From: Chloranthus sessilifolius
Taxonomy: Eukaryota > Streptophyta > Magnoliopsida > Chloranthales > Chloranthaceae
Length of the DNA: 64,000 nt
Reading direction: 5' to 3'
Assembly: GCA_021018995.1 (NCBI GenBank)
Contig: CM037596.1
Span: 14,831,501 to 14,895,500 of the forward strand
The position numbers were made by a program, and so were the translations under genes. The notes beneath the pieces were generated by a model that had not been told where the DNA came from, made no database searches, and saw only the letters and a program-made list of their open reading frames with translations. Below, one piece after another: positions 33,580 to 45,239 of this stretch; the stretch's first letter is position 1; every line of letters begins with the position of its first letter.

Positions 33580-35763
33580 TGTGACATCCCGGATTTCGGC
33601 ACCCCAATTTCCGAACCGTCAGATCACCCGTTAGGGCGATCCCACGCTTACTCGTACACTTGGCACATCCACAAACTAATACACATAGCTATCTCACAAA
33701 GAAGATAGATTCTCAAAATGCATTTCTACATATAACTTACTCAAAATAACGGTTCTAATCCTCATGCCAATTGCATGAATGGAAGAACCGAAACGAACCA
33801 TCGGTGGTAGACATCTATCACCAACCAATGGTTCACAAAAATAATATCCAAAATAAATATCTTACATAACCAACATAAACTCAAAAGTGGCTGGACATAC
33901 CAAGCCAATAAAATAATTCCTCTGACAGCTCACACAACACAATCTACTTAGGAAAGAACTCCTTTGGAAGGGGCTCAATCTCTTCTTCAGGCTCGTATTC
34001 TGGATCGCTTTCAATATCCAGATCCTTCTCTAAATCCTCACCTGTGACGTATAGTTGAAAGGGTGAGCTTACATCCAAGATCAATAGGGGAAAACGTTAG
34101 TCGCATTTAAATCTCATATCACAAGTATAAAGTCACATAACTGAGTTTCATTGCACATTTCACATTTATCTTATTTGAATTCCATATGAAAAACTTAATC
34201 ACATACATGCTTGAATCTCAACTTTGTTTTAAAACATTTGTCATAACTTAAAGCATTAACTTAAAGACTTTTCTAAGCAATTATAGCCTTAGAAACCACA
34301 TATAATACCGATGGGAATCCAAACCATCTTCGTTCAATGAACCCTTTCACAAACACATATTACTGTTGGCCGGTAAATGAAATTGAACGGATATCCCGCC
34401 GTACCGGAGCACAATGGATTCGTTTTATTAAACCTTAAATAAATGTGCATTTTGTAACTTATAGTTCCACACCGTGTAAAGTGATACATTATAATATTTA
34501 TGGAAAACTAGTGTTCTTACACATTTTCGGAATTCTCACATACACGACTCATATCACATTGCTTCTTTCACATCACATATTCTATTCAAAACTTGTTTGA
34601 ATTTAAAGAATTTCACATGCTTGTTTCACACATATCTCATCACATAATTGTATTCAAAACTTGTTTGAAAACGTATAAAATCACATGCTTATTTCACAAA
34701 ACTTATTCATGGCTTATCACATCATATTACTTAACTTACACATAGCGTATTTAAATTAAATGATCGTATGTTTCCTTTACCTCGAGTCATGTTTAGCACA
34801 CATCACACATAGCTCTCTTGGGAGTCCACACACATGCTCAATACGATAATCCTACATTCAAAATGTCCAAAAACCCCTTAAGAATGCTTAAGAAGAACTT
34901 GAAGACACATTTCTAAAGAATTCACATCGAAAGAGTCAAAACAAATCCGACTTTGTTTCTCGCACGAGGTCTGAAACTCGCGCGAGCGGCTGGATTTTAG
35001 TGCACTGGAGCCAGTCACACGAGGCCTCGTGCGAGCGAGCCTCTAAGTCACTTAAGTCTCGCTCGAGCGAGTCTCAGGGCTTCATGGGTACTTATGCTTT
35101 ACTGAAGGCTTCTCGCGCGAGCGAGCTCTGGGGCTCGGGCGCGCGAGAACCAGTGTTTTTCCAGATCTGAGTTTTTTCTCAACTTAATCTTCTTCATTTT
35201 TCTTGCACACTTCTTACACATTATATTAAGCACTTTATTATCAAAATTCACACATGAGAGTATCGATTTCTCACCTTTAACTCAACGGTTGACTCGTCGA
35301 TTGGATCGTCTTCTTTCCTTGAAAGTAAATGAGTTTCAAAAACCCATTTTTGATTTCTCCAAGTTCCTCGATCACCACAACTCCAACAAAATCATATGGC
35401 GATCCTTCGCGCACAAGTTGCACAAGATTCACTATGATTTAGTGGATCATAACACAAAGATTCAAGAAATTCTTTTCTCTTCAAACCCTTCTTCCTTCTC
35501 TCTCATAACTCTAATTTAGTAAACCCAAGGAATGGGTCTCACACGTGGGTATCACTTCTTATCCAAGCAATTGACTTTGCTTCCTTGCAAAGAACAAACA
35601 CATTTTCTTGTGTGTTACCCTATCCACTTAACTTACTTGGTATGAAACACATATACACAAAAGTGTGTATTACTTTTCATGGTTTCCCTTGTGAACCACA
35701 CACACTACATTCACACACATTTTATTTGACTTATGCGTTCGCCCAAAATTTGGAGATATTACA
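33580..35763 (+). mobile_element. Ty3/gypsy-type solo LTR 1
   Basis: 2184 bp from TGTGACATCCCGGATTTCGG to GGAGATATTACA, flanked by the perfect 5 bp duplication CATCG (33575-33579, 35764-35768). No internal region, primer site or second LTR, so it is a solo LTR left by LTR-LTR recombination. The ends and the shared CCTGTGACGTATAGT block are of the same family as 60185-62680. 34960-35150 is a local CpG-rich patch of CGCGCGAG-type palindromes. Orientation is by convention only. Confidence 0.92.
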
Positions 35764-36172
35764 CATCGCCATTGCGAGACTATTTATTAATTTTTTGAAA
35801 AATAATTTTATCTATTATAATTAGATGTATTCTTTTTTATTTTTTATTTATTTATATTTTTTATATAGGAAGAAAAACATATATATAAGAAGAAAAAAAT
35901 TCAACTACTAAAGCTTCATACTTTGATTTTAATTTTGAGGATTTCATGTTTTAGGCATAAACAAACATCAATAAGTACAAAATCAAATATGGAACATCAA
36001 CAAATTTGCAACGTGGTAAGTATAAAAAAATTAATATGAAATATCAACAAATATAGAATATTGAAAAATATGAAATATCAAGTACACATACAGCAGTGTC
36101 GCCAATGCTGAGGTTCCGTCGACCGGTAGCCTGCTGAGCTGTCGTTGACGCTGATGTTGGTCGCTACTGTGA

Positions 36173-36175
<3 letters not shown>

Positions 36176-36233
<58 letters not shown>
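36176..36233. repeat. (GA)n microsatellite
   Basis: About 58 bp of GA repeats after GCTACTGTGACAC. It is at the same place in this element as the run in the second copy at 59895-59959. Confidence 0.95.
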
Positions 36234-36235
<2 letters not shown>

Positions 36236-36602
36236 ATTGTAACTTATAAGTTGGGGTTTTGTAACTTATATATTTTAAAATGTTATAACTTAATAAGTAT
36301 TATAAGTTATAACAATGTCATACTTATAACTTATCTATTTAATAACTATTATATGTTATTATAAAAAAAAAAAATCAAATAGCGTGCATAGCAACACCAT
36401 AGTGCTATTTCACCATGGCGATGCTATGACGTCGCTATTTAGCCATCATGACTATTTGGTTGTATATGGCGTGTCCTATCACCATTCGTCATGGCGAGGC
36501 TATAACATCACCTTGACAACCATGATGATTCGTCATGAGATTTTTTACAATTGGCCGTCTACTTAATGCTAACATTCTTTTCATCCAAACTTGGGATTTA
36601 CA

Positions 36603-36901
36603 TAGTGCTGCAAATGGGTCAGGGTGACCTGATGGGATGAGAGACCCAACCCGCATGGGATTGGATTCAGATAAAAAATCAGGACCCATAGGGTTGAAAA
36701 TCTCGACCGGGTTATGAAATGGGTCATGACTCATGACCTGAACCGTACCTGACCTAACTGGCACAACCTGCTCCGAACCAACCTGAGTTTTTGCAAATTG
36801 GGTCAGGTCGGGTTCAAGTTGAGGCCTGAAATAATCAGGTTGGGTTGATGTAGACCATAATTGGGTTGGCCTGACCCAAACCTAACTTGTTTACTGCCCT
36901 A
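36603..36901. mobile_element. hAT-type MITE, GGGTC-rich
   Basis: A 299 bp element with ends TAGTGCTGCAAATGGG and the opposed TTTACTGCCCTA (hAT-like TAGGGC.G.AAA). It is flanked by GATTTACA (36595-36602) and GATCTACA (36902-36909), an 8 bp duplication with one mismatch. The interior is made of GGGTC/GACCC words. Non-coding. Confidence 0.85.
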
Positions 36902-36909
36902 GATCTACA

Positions 36910-37666
36910 TATAGGGCGTGTGAAGATGGGACACATGCAGAAATCACAAAAAATGTAAGGCCTATTTCTGTGGACTATTTGCAGTATTTTGAATGTTATG
37001 CTGGCAGTGAGTTCAGTTGCTTGCTGAATTGAGCCATCTGTAGGTCAGTCACTGGCAGAAATTCACAATTTGTGTATTCACGGTTGGAATTAATTTTGTG
37101 AACTTTTACTAGGATGTGTTGTAGTTTCCTTATTTGATAAACTCACTTGTTTACTGCCATCTCCATCTCTAGTGTCATTTCAGCTCATACAATTGTGACC
37201 TGTATGCGCTTATAATGCAGGAAAAAAAACGCTAAAAACACTGGTTATGCAATTTTGAAATCAATTTGAGATTTAATTGAGCAGCGGAGATATCGAAATT
37301 ATTTCCAAAACACATAAAATATTTAATAATTTTATTAGGGCAATTTAATTGATTCGATTTAGCATCCGTTAGCATATGAATTTCCCGATCTAGAAAATAG
37401 GTCTAAAGATAGACTCTAGTTTCGATCTAGTTTAGGGCACCAAGCAACAATCTCGATATTGGGTCTTGACTCCTTGCTAGGATTTGAATAATTTAAGGCC
37501 CCACGGGTTTAAATTGTTCAAAGGGAATCAACAAACAAGGTTAGGAATTTAGGAACAAATCCCAGCATTGATATAACAAAGAAAAGATGTTTTGAATTTA
37601 TGGGTTTTCAATGGAAGAAACAAACTAGATAAATTACCTGACAATAATCAAAAGATAAAATAGAAA
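36910..37666. other. Unassigned AT-rich DNA
   Basis: No gene. It may be one half of an older repeat that continues after the MITE (38833 onward), because both sides share the character of a non-coding LTR-like region, but its ends could not be found. Confidence 0.4.
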
Positions 37667-38824
37667 GGGAGCCATTACTTGCACACAAGTTTCAAGTTCT
37701 TGCACCGGATTAAGAAAAAAGTAGATGTTATAAATTTTTTTATAATGACTACTATACCCTCATAGTTGCACCTTACCAAAAAAGTTAAAACATGCCGAAT
37801 TCATTAGAACGGGAGTAGGAAGATGAGAGATCGCTCAAGTTGAAACCACTATTTACGGTCGCTGAAGCTCGGACTGCAATTAACAATCGCTTAACCTCCG
37901 GTCGCCATTAACGACCACCAAAACTTTAAACCTCTCATTCCCTTCTGACCTCAAAAACTAAACTCGATCATCTGCACAAATCAATAAAATCACCCGCCGC
38001 TCCTAAATCTTTTAATGCTTGGATTCATTCTCCTGAAATTTAATGAATCCAATCTTTTTTTATTTTCAAAATTATTTTTTAATTAGGCGTAGAATTCAGT
38101 CCTTATTTACTTTTCTAATGTCCTTGTTTTGCTCTTTTATCAAATCTAATAAAAAAATCATGAATGGAACCATGTCTATCTTGAATCTCTAGAGGTAGAG
38201 GAAGAACCTCCAACAACGGGGCAAGGGTCCCATTTCTTGATCACCGTCAATGTTTGGTGTAGGGGATTAAAAAAATCAGATCCACTAAGATTTGATTTTA
38301 TGGGTTTCAGAGTTGGCTTAGGGGCATTTTAGATTATGAGGGAATCGAGAGAGCGATTAACGATGACAATGATGATGAGTGGCTACCATGGTTGCTTATG
38401 TTGTAATAAGTTTTGTGTCAAGCTCAATTTGTAGAAAATCGTAAGGTATAATCCACACCGTCAGATTTACTGAGACTGATGATGGAGATCAGACAGAAAG
38501 GGTTGGAGATTGCACTGAGCTCTTTGAAGAAGAAGGTGAAGAGGAACTCCTCAAAATAGGACTGCAGAACGATGAGATCCTCCAATGGAATGAGGAGTTT
38601 GAGAGCATATGCAATATAACAATGTGAAATCGCATTTACCATGTGTAAAGACAAATTTATCTAAGTCTGGTGCAAAGACGAGGTTTTCATGTGCAACTAA
38701 CGGATCTCTATAATTAGGTGCCATTTTTTTTTATTTTAGGTGCAATCACATGACGTATGTGCAAGGACAAATTTTAGTAAGTTCAGTGCAATTACTTAAA
38801 ATGTGTGTGCAAGTAATGGCTCCC
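37667..38824. mobile_element. 1.16 kb MITE/non-autonomous element of the GGGAGCCATTACTT family
   Basis: Inverted ends GGGAGCCATTACTTGCACA (left) and its complement (right), followed by TTGCACCGGATTAAG / TTGCACTGAACTTA-type blocks. It is flanked by a perfect 8 bp duplication AATAGAAA (37659-37666, 38825-38832). It shares ends with the promoter element at 22140-22532 but is three times longer. No transposase is recognised. The 8 bp duplication points to hAT or Mutator superfamily. Confidence 0.85.
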
Positions 38825-38832
38825 AATAGAAA

Positions 38833-39580
38833 AGCGATAAAATATCCAAGGAATCACTCCAAAGAAGATAGTTGGCCTCACACCAAACCGCACGCGGGAG
38901 AAGAATCACTCTTCTAACGAAAACTCATTTCAAGTTCTTTGGAATTCACACAAAGCAAAACTCATAAATTTTATTAATCATCCATTCAATATTCTCATAA
39001 GAGATTGCAATGTGTATTATAAAGAAAAGAGCCCTAAAAATACTACTAAAAATAAAACTCCTAATCGACCTTTAAAACTTTCTAATCTAATGGTCATAAT
39101 TAATTTCACCACTAATCCCTTTTTTTATTATGCGATTACTTTTAAAGGGTCAAATGAAGTCCGAATGACGTGAAATTGGTCTTGTTTGAAAGCTTATCGA
39201 AGTAGCTTTCCAACGAGACAAGAATCACATAATTCCAACATATATTAATAGACTTATGACCACTTTTTTTATAGTTACACTGAATGTGATGAAATTAACA
39301 GTTACATATCACATATATGTGCCTAACCCCTAAGTAATTCAAATAAAGAAACTAATTCTAAAGCAACCTACTTATTAAAAGAATCCTAATAAAAAAGGAA
39401 ACTAAACGTAGATAAAAAAGCCTAAAATAACGTGCACATGGGTCTTTTAAAAACCATTGGCGGATCTACTTTCTCTTTCGATGTCTCCTCTTTATCCAGC
39501 CACTATCTCGTCATGTAGGCTTCAATTCCGCATCAACTTAGGTTGCTTAGATATGACCGTATTTATTTCATATGATTTAT
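38833..39580. other. Unassigned AT-rich DNA
   Basis: Non-coding. Contains GAAGTCCGAATGACGTGAAA-like sequence and TTTCCAACGAGACAAGAATCAC, words I associate with plant gypsy LTR or untranslated regions, but no element ends are seen. Confidence 0.4.
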
Positions 39581-40626
39581 CACTCATAATCATGGTATCA
39601 AAACTCGGCCGATAGCGTACTAACGGGGAACGCCAAAATAAAAAAATAAAAAAGTTATTGTTCACGATGAATAGTGATGGACGTCCGTGATGAAGCGATC
39701 TGACGTCGTGATTTTACCCCTCATCGTCAGTAGGTCACGGACGTCTGTGGGGCACTCAGACGTCTAAAAGGCCATGAGGTTTTCTAAATCTTGCGAAAAT
39801 TGCCTATTTTAGTGTTTTATTAGTATTAAGACTCTTTATTTCGAATTTTAATTATTGGTGGCCTATATATAGAGGCTTGTAAACACTTTTTAGTTAGTTT
39901 TTGATTAATGAATGAAAGAGAGTTGCTTGTATGCAAACCCTAGAGAGCTTGTGAAGAGTTTTCAACCGAGGGAGTGAATCCTTCAAACCTTGAGGAGTGA
40001 GCAATCGTTTCTCGTGCGACTTTGTGCGAAGCCGACGTACAGCCGTGGTGTGAAGCTTCGGACAATCCTTGGAATCTATCCTTTTATTTTGTCTTTTCTC
40101 TAGTTATTGTCAGGTATTATCCTTCTTTAATTTCGTTGATAAAATCAAAATCCCAAATTGTTCCCCTTCTATTAAATTATTTTAAGCCTTATTTCATTTA
40201 AAATCCTCGAGGAGTCAAGAGACGATATTGCGATTGTCGATTGATGCCCTAAACTAGAACGAATCTCGAGTTCCCTCATCGGAGCCGTTTTTCTAGATCG
40301 AAAAATTTTACGCATGCGACTCTAAAATGAATTAATCTAATTGTTTTATTAATTTCATTGAATTAATTTTATGTGTTGCTTGATTTTGAATATTTCCGCT
40401 ATTCAACTCATTTTAAAGTTAATCCCAAATTCGCATATTAGGGTTTTAGCGTTTGTCCCGCATCAGTTTTGGTATCAAAGCACAGTTTTAGTTTAGGGTC
40501 CGTGCCATATAGATTTTAGGGTTCACTTGATTTTAGTATATTTTGTCTTGCATAATTCCGTCGTGGATACCAATACCTTAGAGGCCTTGAGATCTTGTAT
40601 CTAAGGTGACCACTAGTCAAACCCGA

Positions 40627-41526
40627 ATGGATGAGCACATCGCTGATCAACAAGCTAGGTATGAGGCTTTAGAAACTCGTTTTGAAGAGATCAACGAGTT
40701 CATCGCTGAGAATCATAATAGGGTCAACAACCGTGACCGTAGGAGAAATGTTCCTCTCCGACGTGAGGTCCAACTCAATCTGGACGATAAGGTCATGAAA
40801 TCTGTCAAAATGGACGCCCCTACTTTTGATGGGAAAAGACAACCCAAGGTCTTTCTTAAGTAGGTCGCCAGCATGGAAAATTACTTCGAGTGGTAGTCCA
40901 TGTCCGAAGAGCGCAAGGTCAGATTTGCCAAAGTTAAGCTTATGGGTCAAGCTAGACTTTATTGGTTGGGAGTAGAGCATCGTAGGCAAATCCAGGGTCT
41001 TCATCCCATTTCCACGTGGGCTGAAATGAAAGTCCAACTGTACGAAAAGTACGTTCCCGTATCATATGATGAACATATTCTTAATCAGTGGTAGTGATTG
41101 CATCAAGGAGATTCCCCAGTCACAGAGTACATCGATCGGTTTGAAGACCTGATGACCCAGGCCGATGTCGATGAACCAACAAAAGTTATCCTCTCCCAAT
41201 TCCGAATGGGTCTTCGACCAGAGTTACAGAGGGAACTCATTCCTTATCTCGTTGCGGATCTCGAAGAATGTTATGCTAGAGTTGAAGAATTAGAACAGTA
41301 TCTCGACACCTCCAGTCATGCCCGATCTAAGTCTTCCAAATTTGAGCATCAATCTAACCCTATCGAAAAGGGAAATAATGTCTCTAGTCAATCCTCAAAA
41401 TTCATAATTCCCCAAGTTGACAAAGGAAAGAGACCAATGGTCGAAAGTTCAAAGTGTGCCCCACAACAATGTTATAAGTGTCAAGGTTTTTGTCACTTTG
41501 CATCCCAATGGCCTAGTAAGAGTTAG
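40627..41526 (+). pseudogene. Retrotransposon gag of TR-GAG element, decayed
   Basis: Reads from about ATG 40627 in one frame broken by stops at 40861 (TAG after VFLK), near 40895, and at 41092-41097. Contains a coiled N-terminus, then MDAPTFDGKRQPKVFLK and the gag core: ARLYWLGVEHRRQ, STWAEMKVQLYEKYVP, GDSPVTEYIDRFEDLM, QFRMGLRPELQRELI. It ends with a zinc knuckle CYKCQGFCHFASQW (41470-41511), in which Trp stands at the last ligand position. A stop follows (41524-41526). Gag would form the particle and supply packaging. This copy cannot make a full protein. Confidence 0.85.
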
Positions 41527-41529
41527 ACT

Positions 41530-42318
41530 TTGATCATTCAGGAGCATACTGAGAAAGAGGACAACGAGATACCCGAAGAAGTATACGAACCATGTAGCAC
41601 TCCAAGTGATGAGGAAGGTGAGGTTCCGGTCAGAGCCATAGGTTGCGTTAGGACAATTCCCATTGCCGAGGACGGTGTTGATAATGTGTCCATCTCAAGT
41701 GAGTCATTAGAGTTGGTAGGATCACGTCATCATTCTGATTTGCATGGGATTAACAATCTGAATTTATTGAGCACTGAAAATACACATGATCGGACTAACA
41801 CATTGAATATATTTAATGAATTTGATACTAACAATTTTGTGTTAATTCCTTATGGTTCTGAGCATGTGGAATCTTTCCCAATCTTGGAAAGAGGTAAGGG
41901 TGAAGGTCTAGATCTTCTTCTAGGCAAGGGCAATCATCCGGTAGTTGTCATAACAGTTCTTACACCTATTCTTGATCCTACTACCCTGCCCTTTGATCCA
42001 TTCCTTATTGATCACCCAATCCAACCGCACCCATTTACCCAATTTCTATATCGTGCCTTACCTGTGCAATATGAGCAAGGGTCGAATGAGAAGGTCAGAG
42101 AATTTCCAAGCTTCCATGCTAATGAAGGTAAGAATCAGAAGTATCTCACAGCGTGGAAAGGCAAACCAAGAATTAAGCTCCCGAAGTGTGGCATCCATGG
42201 ATTCCCTAAATCATTGGAGATGAGTTTTTCCAACCCGGGGAGTATTGATGGGGACATCACACAGAGGAAGACAGATGAAAGAATAAAGAGAAAGGAGGTA
42301 GAAAACGTCAATGGATGA
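41530..42318 (+). CDS. Unknown 3' region of TR-GAG element
   Basis: About 260 codons open without a break after the gag stop, in the same frame. It is acidic at first (EKEDNEIPEEVYEP) with no protease DTG/DSG motif, no RT and no integrase signature. It may be the remnant of a gag-pol linker or a conserved but unnamed part of such elements. It ends 93 bp before the right LTR. Not recognised. Confidence 0.5.
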   Translation: MIIQEHTEKEDNEIPEEVYEPCSTPSDEEGEVPVRAIGCVRTIPIAEDGVDNVSISSESLELVGSRHHSDLHGINNLNLLSTENTHDRTNTLNIFNEFDTNNFVLIPYGSEHVESFPILERGKGEGLDLLLGKGNHPVVVITVLTPILDPTTLPFDPFLIDHPIQPHPFTQFLYRALPVQYEQGSNEKVREFPSFHANEGKNQKYLTAWKGKPRIKLPKCGIHGFPKSLEMSFSNPGSIDGDITQRKTDERIKRKEVENVNG

Positions 42319-43584
42319 CTTGCAAGGAGTTCCATTGTACGAGTTTCGATACACTTGATCAGTACCACGTGCGTGTTTCATCGGTGATGAAACATTTTGA
42401 GTGGAGGAGAATGACGGGGAATGCCCAAAAAAAATATTTAAAAAATTACTGTTCACGATGAATAGTGACGGACGTCCGTGATGAACAGTACCGGATGTCC
42501 GTGAATAGTGACGGATGTCCGTGATTTTGCCCCCTCACTGTCCGTAGGTCACGAACGTCCGTGGGCGTCGTGACGGGGTTTTCTAAATCTTGCGAAAATT
42601 ACCTATTTTAGTGTTTTATTAGTATTAGGACTCTTTATTTCGAATTTTAATTATCGGTGGCTTATATATAGAAGCTTGTAAAAACGTTTTAGTTAGTTTT
42701 TGATTATTGAAGGAAAGAGAGTTGCTTTTGTGCAAACCCTAGAGAGCTTGTGAAGAGTTTTCAACCGAGGGAGTGAATCCTTCAAACTTTGAGGAGTGAG
42801 CAATCGTTTCTCGTGCGACTTGGTGCGAAGCCGACGTACAGTTGTGGTGTGAAGCTTCGGAAAATCCTTGGTGTGAAGCCTTGGAATTTATCCTTTTATT
42901 TTGTCTTTTCTCTAGTTATTGTCAGGTATTATCCTTCTTTAATTTCGTTCATAAAATCAAAATCCCAAATTGTTCCCCTTCTATTAAATTATTTAAAGCC
43001 TTATTTCATTTAAAATCCCCGAGGAGTCAAGAGATGATATTGCGATTATCGATTGATGCCCTAAACTAGAACGAATCTCGAGTTCCCTAATCGGAGCCGT
43101 TTTTCTAGATCGGAAAATTTTACGCATGCGACGCTAAAATGAAATAATTTAATTGTTTTATTAATTTCATTGAATTAATTTTATGTGTTGCTTGATTTTG
43201 AATATTTCCGCTATTCAACTCATTCTAAAGTTAATCCCAAATTCGCATATTAGGGTTTTAGCGTTTGTCCCGCGTCACGTACGTATTGGCGATATGTATT
43301 AGTTTCATCGAGAACTGCTACCGATACCATCCCGATACAGGTATCGGGGTGGTATCAGTATCAGTATCGGCGTCGGACCGATACGGTTAGTATCAGCCGA
43401 ACTGCCTCAGTATCGACCAATACTTAACCGATACAAATACGTCTTTTTTTTCTATTTTCTTTTTTCAAAAAAAAAAAATTGGCTGGTACAGTATCGGCCA
43501 TACCATATCCGTATCGGCCGATAAGTATTGGTCCCAGATGAATGGATACCCGATACCGGTACCGAGTTTGATACCTTCCTCATA

Positions 43585-44807
43585 ATGCTAATAAATGCAT
43601 ACAATACAACAATGATAATAAGAAAACTAATGAACAACGGTAGCAAAGTGGAAGAGTACTGGAGAGTTCTATGATTAGAGACAATAATAGTATGAGAAGC
43701 GAACCTTATAATCATTCTAATTTAAGTAGGCAACCAATTGACACTATACTACATCAAATAAAGACCGCTTAGAAAATCATGGAAATCAAGAATGTAGCGA
43801 ATCATCTGCTTCATTAAACATTGAGAAGTTTTTCATAATAAATTGATGCCAGATTTAAAGTTTAGACAATACATTATCGAAGCAAAATTTGAGATAAAGC
43901 TATTAAAATATATTATTTCTAGCATATTCAGGAAACAGTTGCTTAGAATTTATATAAACACACATGAGTAAAAAATTATAGATACAATCTTTAAACTGAC
44001 ATAAAAAATCTTGATAGAAGCACACTGAAAATAATATAGCTTTTGGTCTACAGTGAGTTGCAACCCTTGTTCGCCTACGTATTTGCTTCATGGAGAGCTG
44101 TTCCTTTTTTGGAAAGGGATCTCGTCCTCTAAAATTTTTCCCTGTCAAACTCTGTGAGGAGTTTGGAAGGATAAGAAACGACATAGTCTTCAAACGCCAG
44201 AAGGTTTTCGACTCCAAGATGTTATGGAAAGTAAAATACGACTTTTCTCTTTGGCTCTTGTAACAGAAGGTTCTGTTTTTTGAGCAGTGAGAAGGAGTTG
44301 AGAAAACTCATGCTGGTTGACCCCTTTTGCTTTTGTTTTTTGTTGGCCTGGCTCCTCACTATGTCCTTTGATTCTCTGTTTTTCTTGAGGGAGACTCTCT
44401 AAATGCCTTAATGCCATCCACTGGATTAGTGAGGACTCCATAGGAATTAAGGGTGTTTAAGTCTCATCCTTCTAGCTGTTGGAAGCTAGAAGGTATCTCA
44501 TAATCTTAGAGAAGGCAACTCAAAGGCATATGAGTGTGAGAATGATGGTTCTATCTTGAATGAACTAGTGGGTGATGTTTAATCTTGCAATAGGCAGTGT
44601 GGCTAGTTGTAGGCCACTTATGAGTGCATTGTGATTGGTTGGAATACATTAACTTAGTGAAGTGGTTACTTTGCTATAAAAGCAAAATTTATAAATTTGT
44701 TAGTGTAGATGTCTTCAATGTTTTATAGATGTTAGAGAAAATTCTTTTTCTATGACAGATCCAATTAAAAATAGAGAAGGCTCTTATTCTATTGGTGTTT
44801 ATTGTAG
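43585..44807. other. 3' part of intron 1
   Basis: AT-rich intron sequence leading to a T-rich stretch and the acceptor ATTGTAG at 44801-44807. No coding domain or delimited transposon is seen. Confidence 0.5.
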
Positions 44808-44980
44808 GAGATAACCAAAACTGGTTCCCTCGAACATAGTATTGAAGTTTTTCAGTGGATGAAAAATCAAAGGAACTATTGTGCTCGTAATGATATCTAC
44901 AATATGATGATTAGGTTGCATGCCAGACATAATCGAACAGAGCAAGCACGTGGTTTGTTTTTTGAGATGCAAGAGTGGAG
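44808..44980 (+). CDS. EMB2654: EMB2654-like chloroplast PPR protein, exon 2
   Basis: A 173 nt exon after a good acceptor (ATTGTAG|GAG) and before a donor (GTGGAG|GTATGAG). It begins EITKTGSLEHSIEVFQWMKN, which continues exon 1 (..LIR) without a break in the EMB2654 family. It then gives CARNDIYNMMIRLHARHNRT and QARGLFFEMQEW, a PPR motif with its two helices. It ends in phase 2 inside an Arg/Ser codon. No stop. The following PPR repeats, normally more than a dozen in this family, are not found before the window ends, so exon 3 lies beyond 64000. No cellular gene other than this one is seen in the second half of the window. Confidence 0.88.
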
Positions 44981-45239
44981 GTATGAGTTGTGATATCTAT
45001 ATTTGAAGCTTTTTTTGTTATTCCAGGAGATTTTTTTTTTCCCTTCAGATTGTACGTATGGAATTCATCGAATAGACTATCTAATTGAATACATTTTTTC
45101 TATTATCGGTATTATCTAATTGAATAAATTAATTGGATTATTTAATTTATCTAATTGAATAAATTAACATATTAGGCCAATTTTAATTGAAAACTGTTAA
45201 CTCATTTCCACTTCATAATATCAGCATCCTTTTAGTTGC

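Larger units (their letters stand above)
33525..36520. mobile_element. MITE-like element with CAAGG/CCTTG ends, copy 1, split by a solo LTR
   Basis: Its halves (33525-33579 and 35764-36520) match the element at 59463-60130 along most of its length: AAGGCGGTGTGGTGAGGTCAT start, a block with CAACTACTAA.GC.TCATACTTTG, CAGTGTCGCC..GCTGAGGTT, a (GA)n run, then AACTTATAAGTT repeats and ATAGCGTGCATA. The right end CACCTTGACAAC opposes the left TTGTCAAGG of copy 2. The flanks ACATGAT/CATGATG may be a partial target duplication. Non-coding. Confidence 0.7.
39621..43277 (+). mobile_element. Gag-only LTR retrotransposon (TR-GAG type)
   Basis: A 3657 bp element. The LTRs are at 39621-40465 and 42412-43277 (start TGACGGGGAATGCC in the right LTR, TAACGGGGAACGCC in the left; end GTCCCGC.TCA). 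They are highly similar, differing mainly by short indels in the GACGGACGTCCGTGA region. Perfect 5 bp target duplication CGTAC (39616-39620, 43278-43282). Primer site TGGTATCAAAGC (40470-40481) for initiator tRNA-Met. Polypurine tract GAGTGGAGGAGAA before 42412. The interior encodes gag and an unknown downstream region but no protease, RT or integrase. Confidence 0.92.
39589..43576. mobile_element. hAT-like MITE interrupted by a TR-GAG retrotransposon
   Basis: The left end CATGGTATCAAAACTCGG (39589) and right end CCGAGTTTGATACCTTC (to about 43576) are opposed. The flank CTCATAAT occurs on both sides (39581-39588 and 43577-43584), an 8 bp duplication. The MITE itself is only ~330 bp of GTATCGG-type palindromes; the rest is the inserted LTR element at 39621-43277. 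Confidence 0.75.
22991..44807 (+). other. EMB2654 intron 1, 21.8 kb, filled with nested transposons
   Basis: GT (22991) to AG (44807), 21,817 bp, inferred from the perfect phase-0 joining of two conserved coding blocks. Contents in order: plain intron DNA to 24058, TRIM-like element, double-ended hAT, copia fragment, MITE-like element split by a solo LTR, hAT MITE, 1.16 kb MITE, hAT MITE containing a gag-only retrotransposon, then plain intron DNA from about 43577. Confidence 0.85.
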
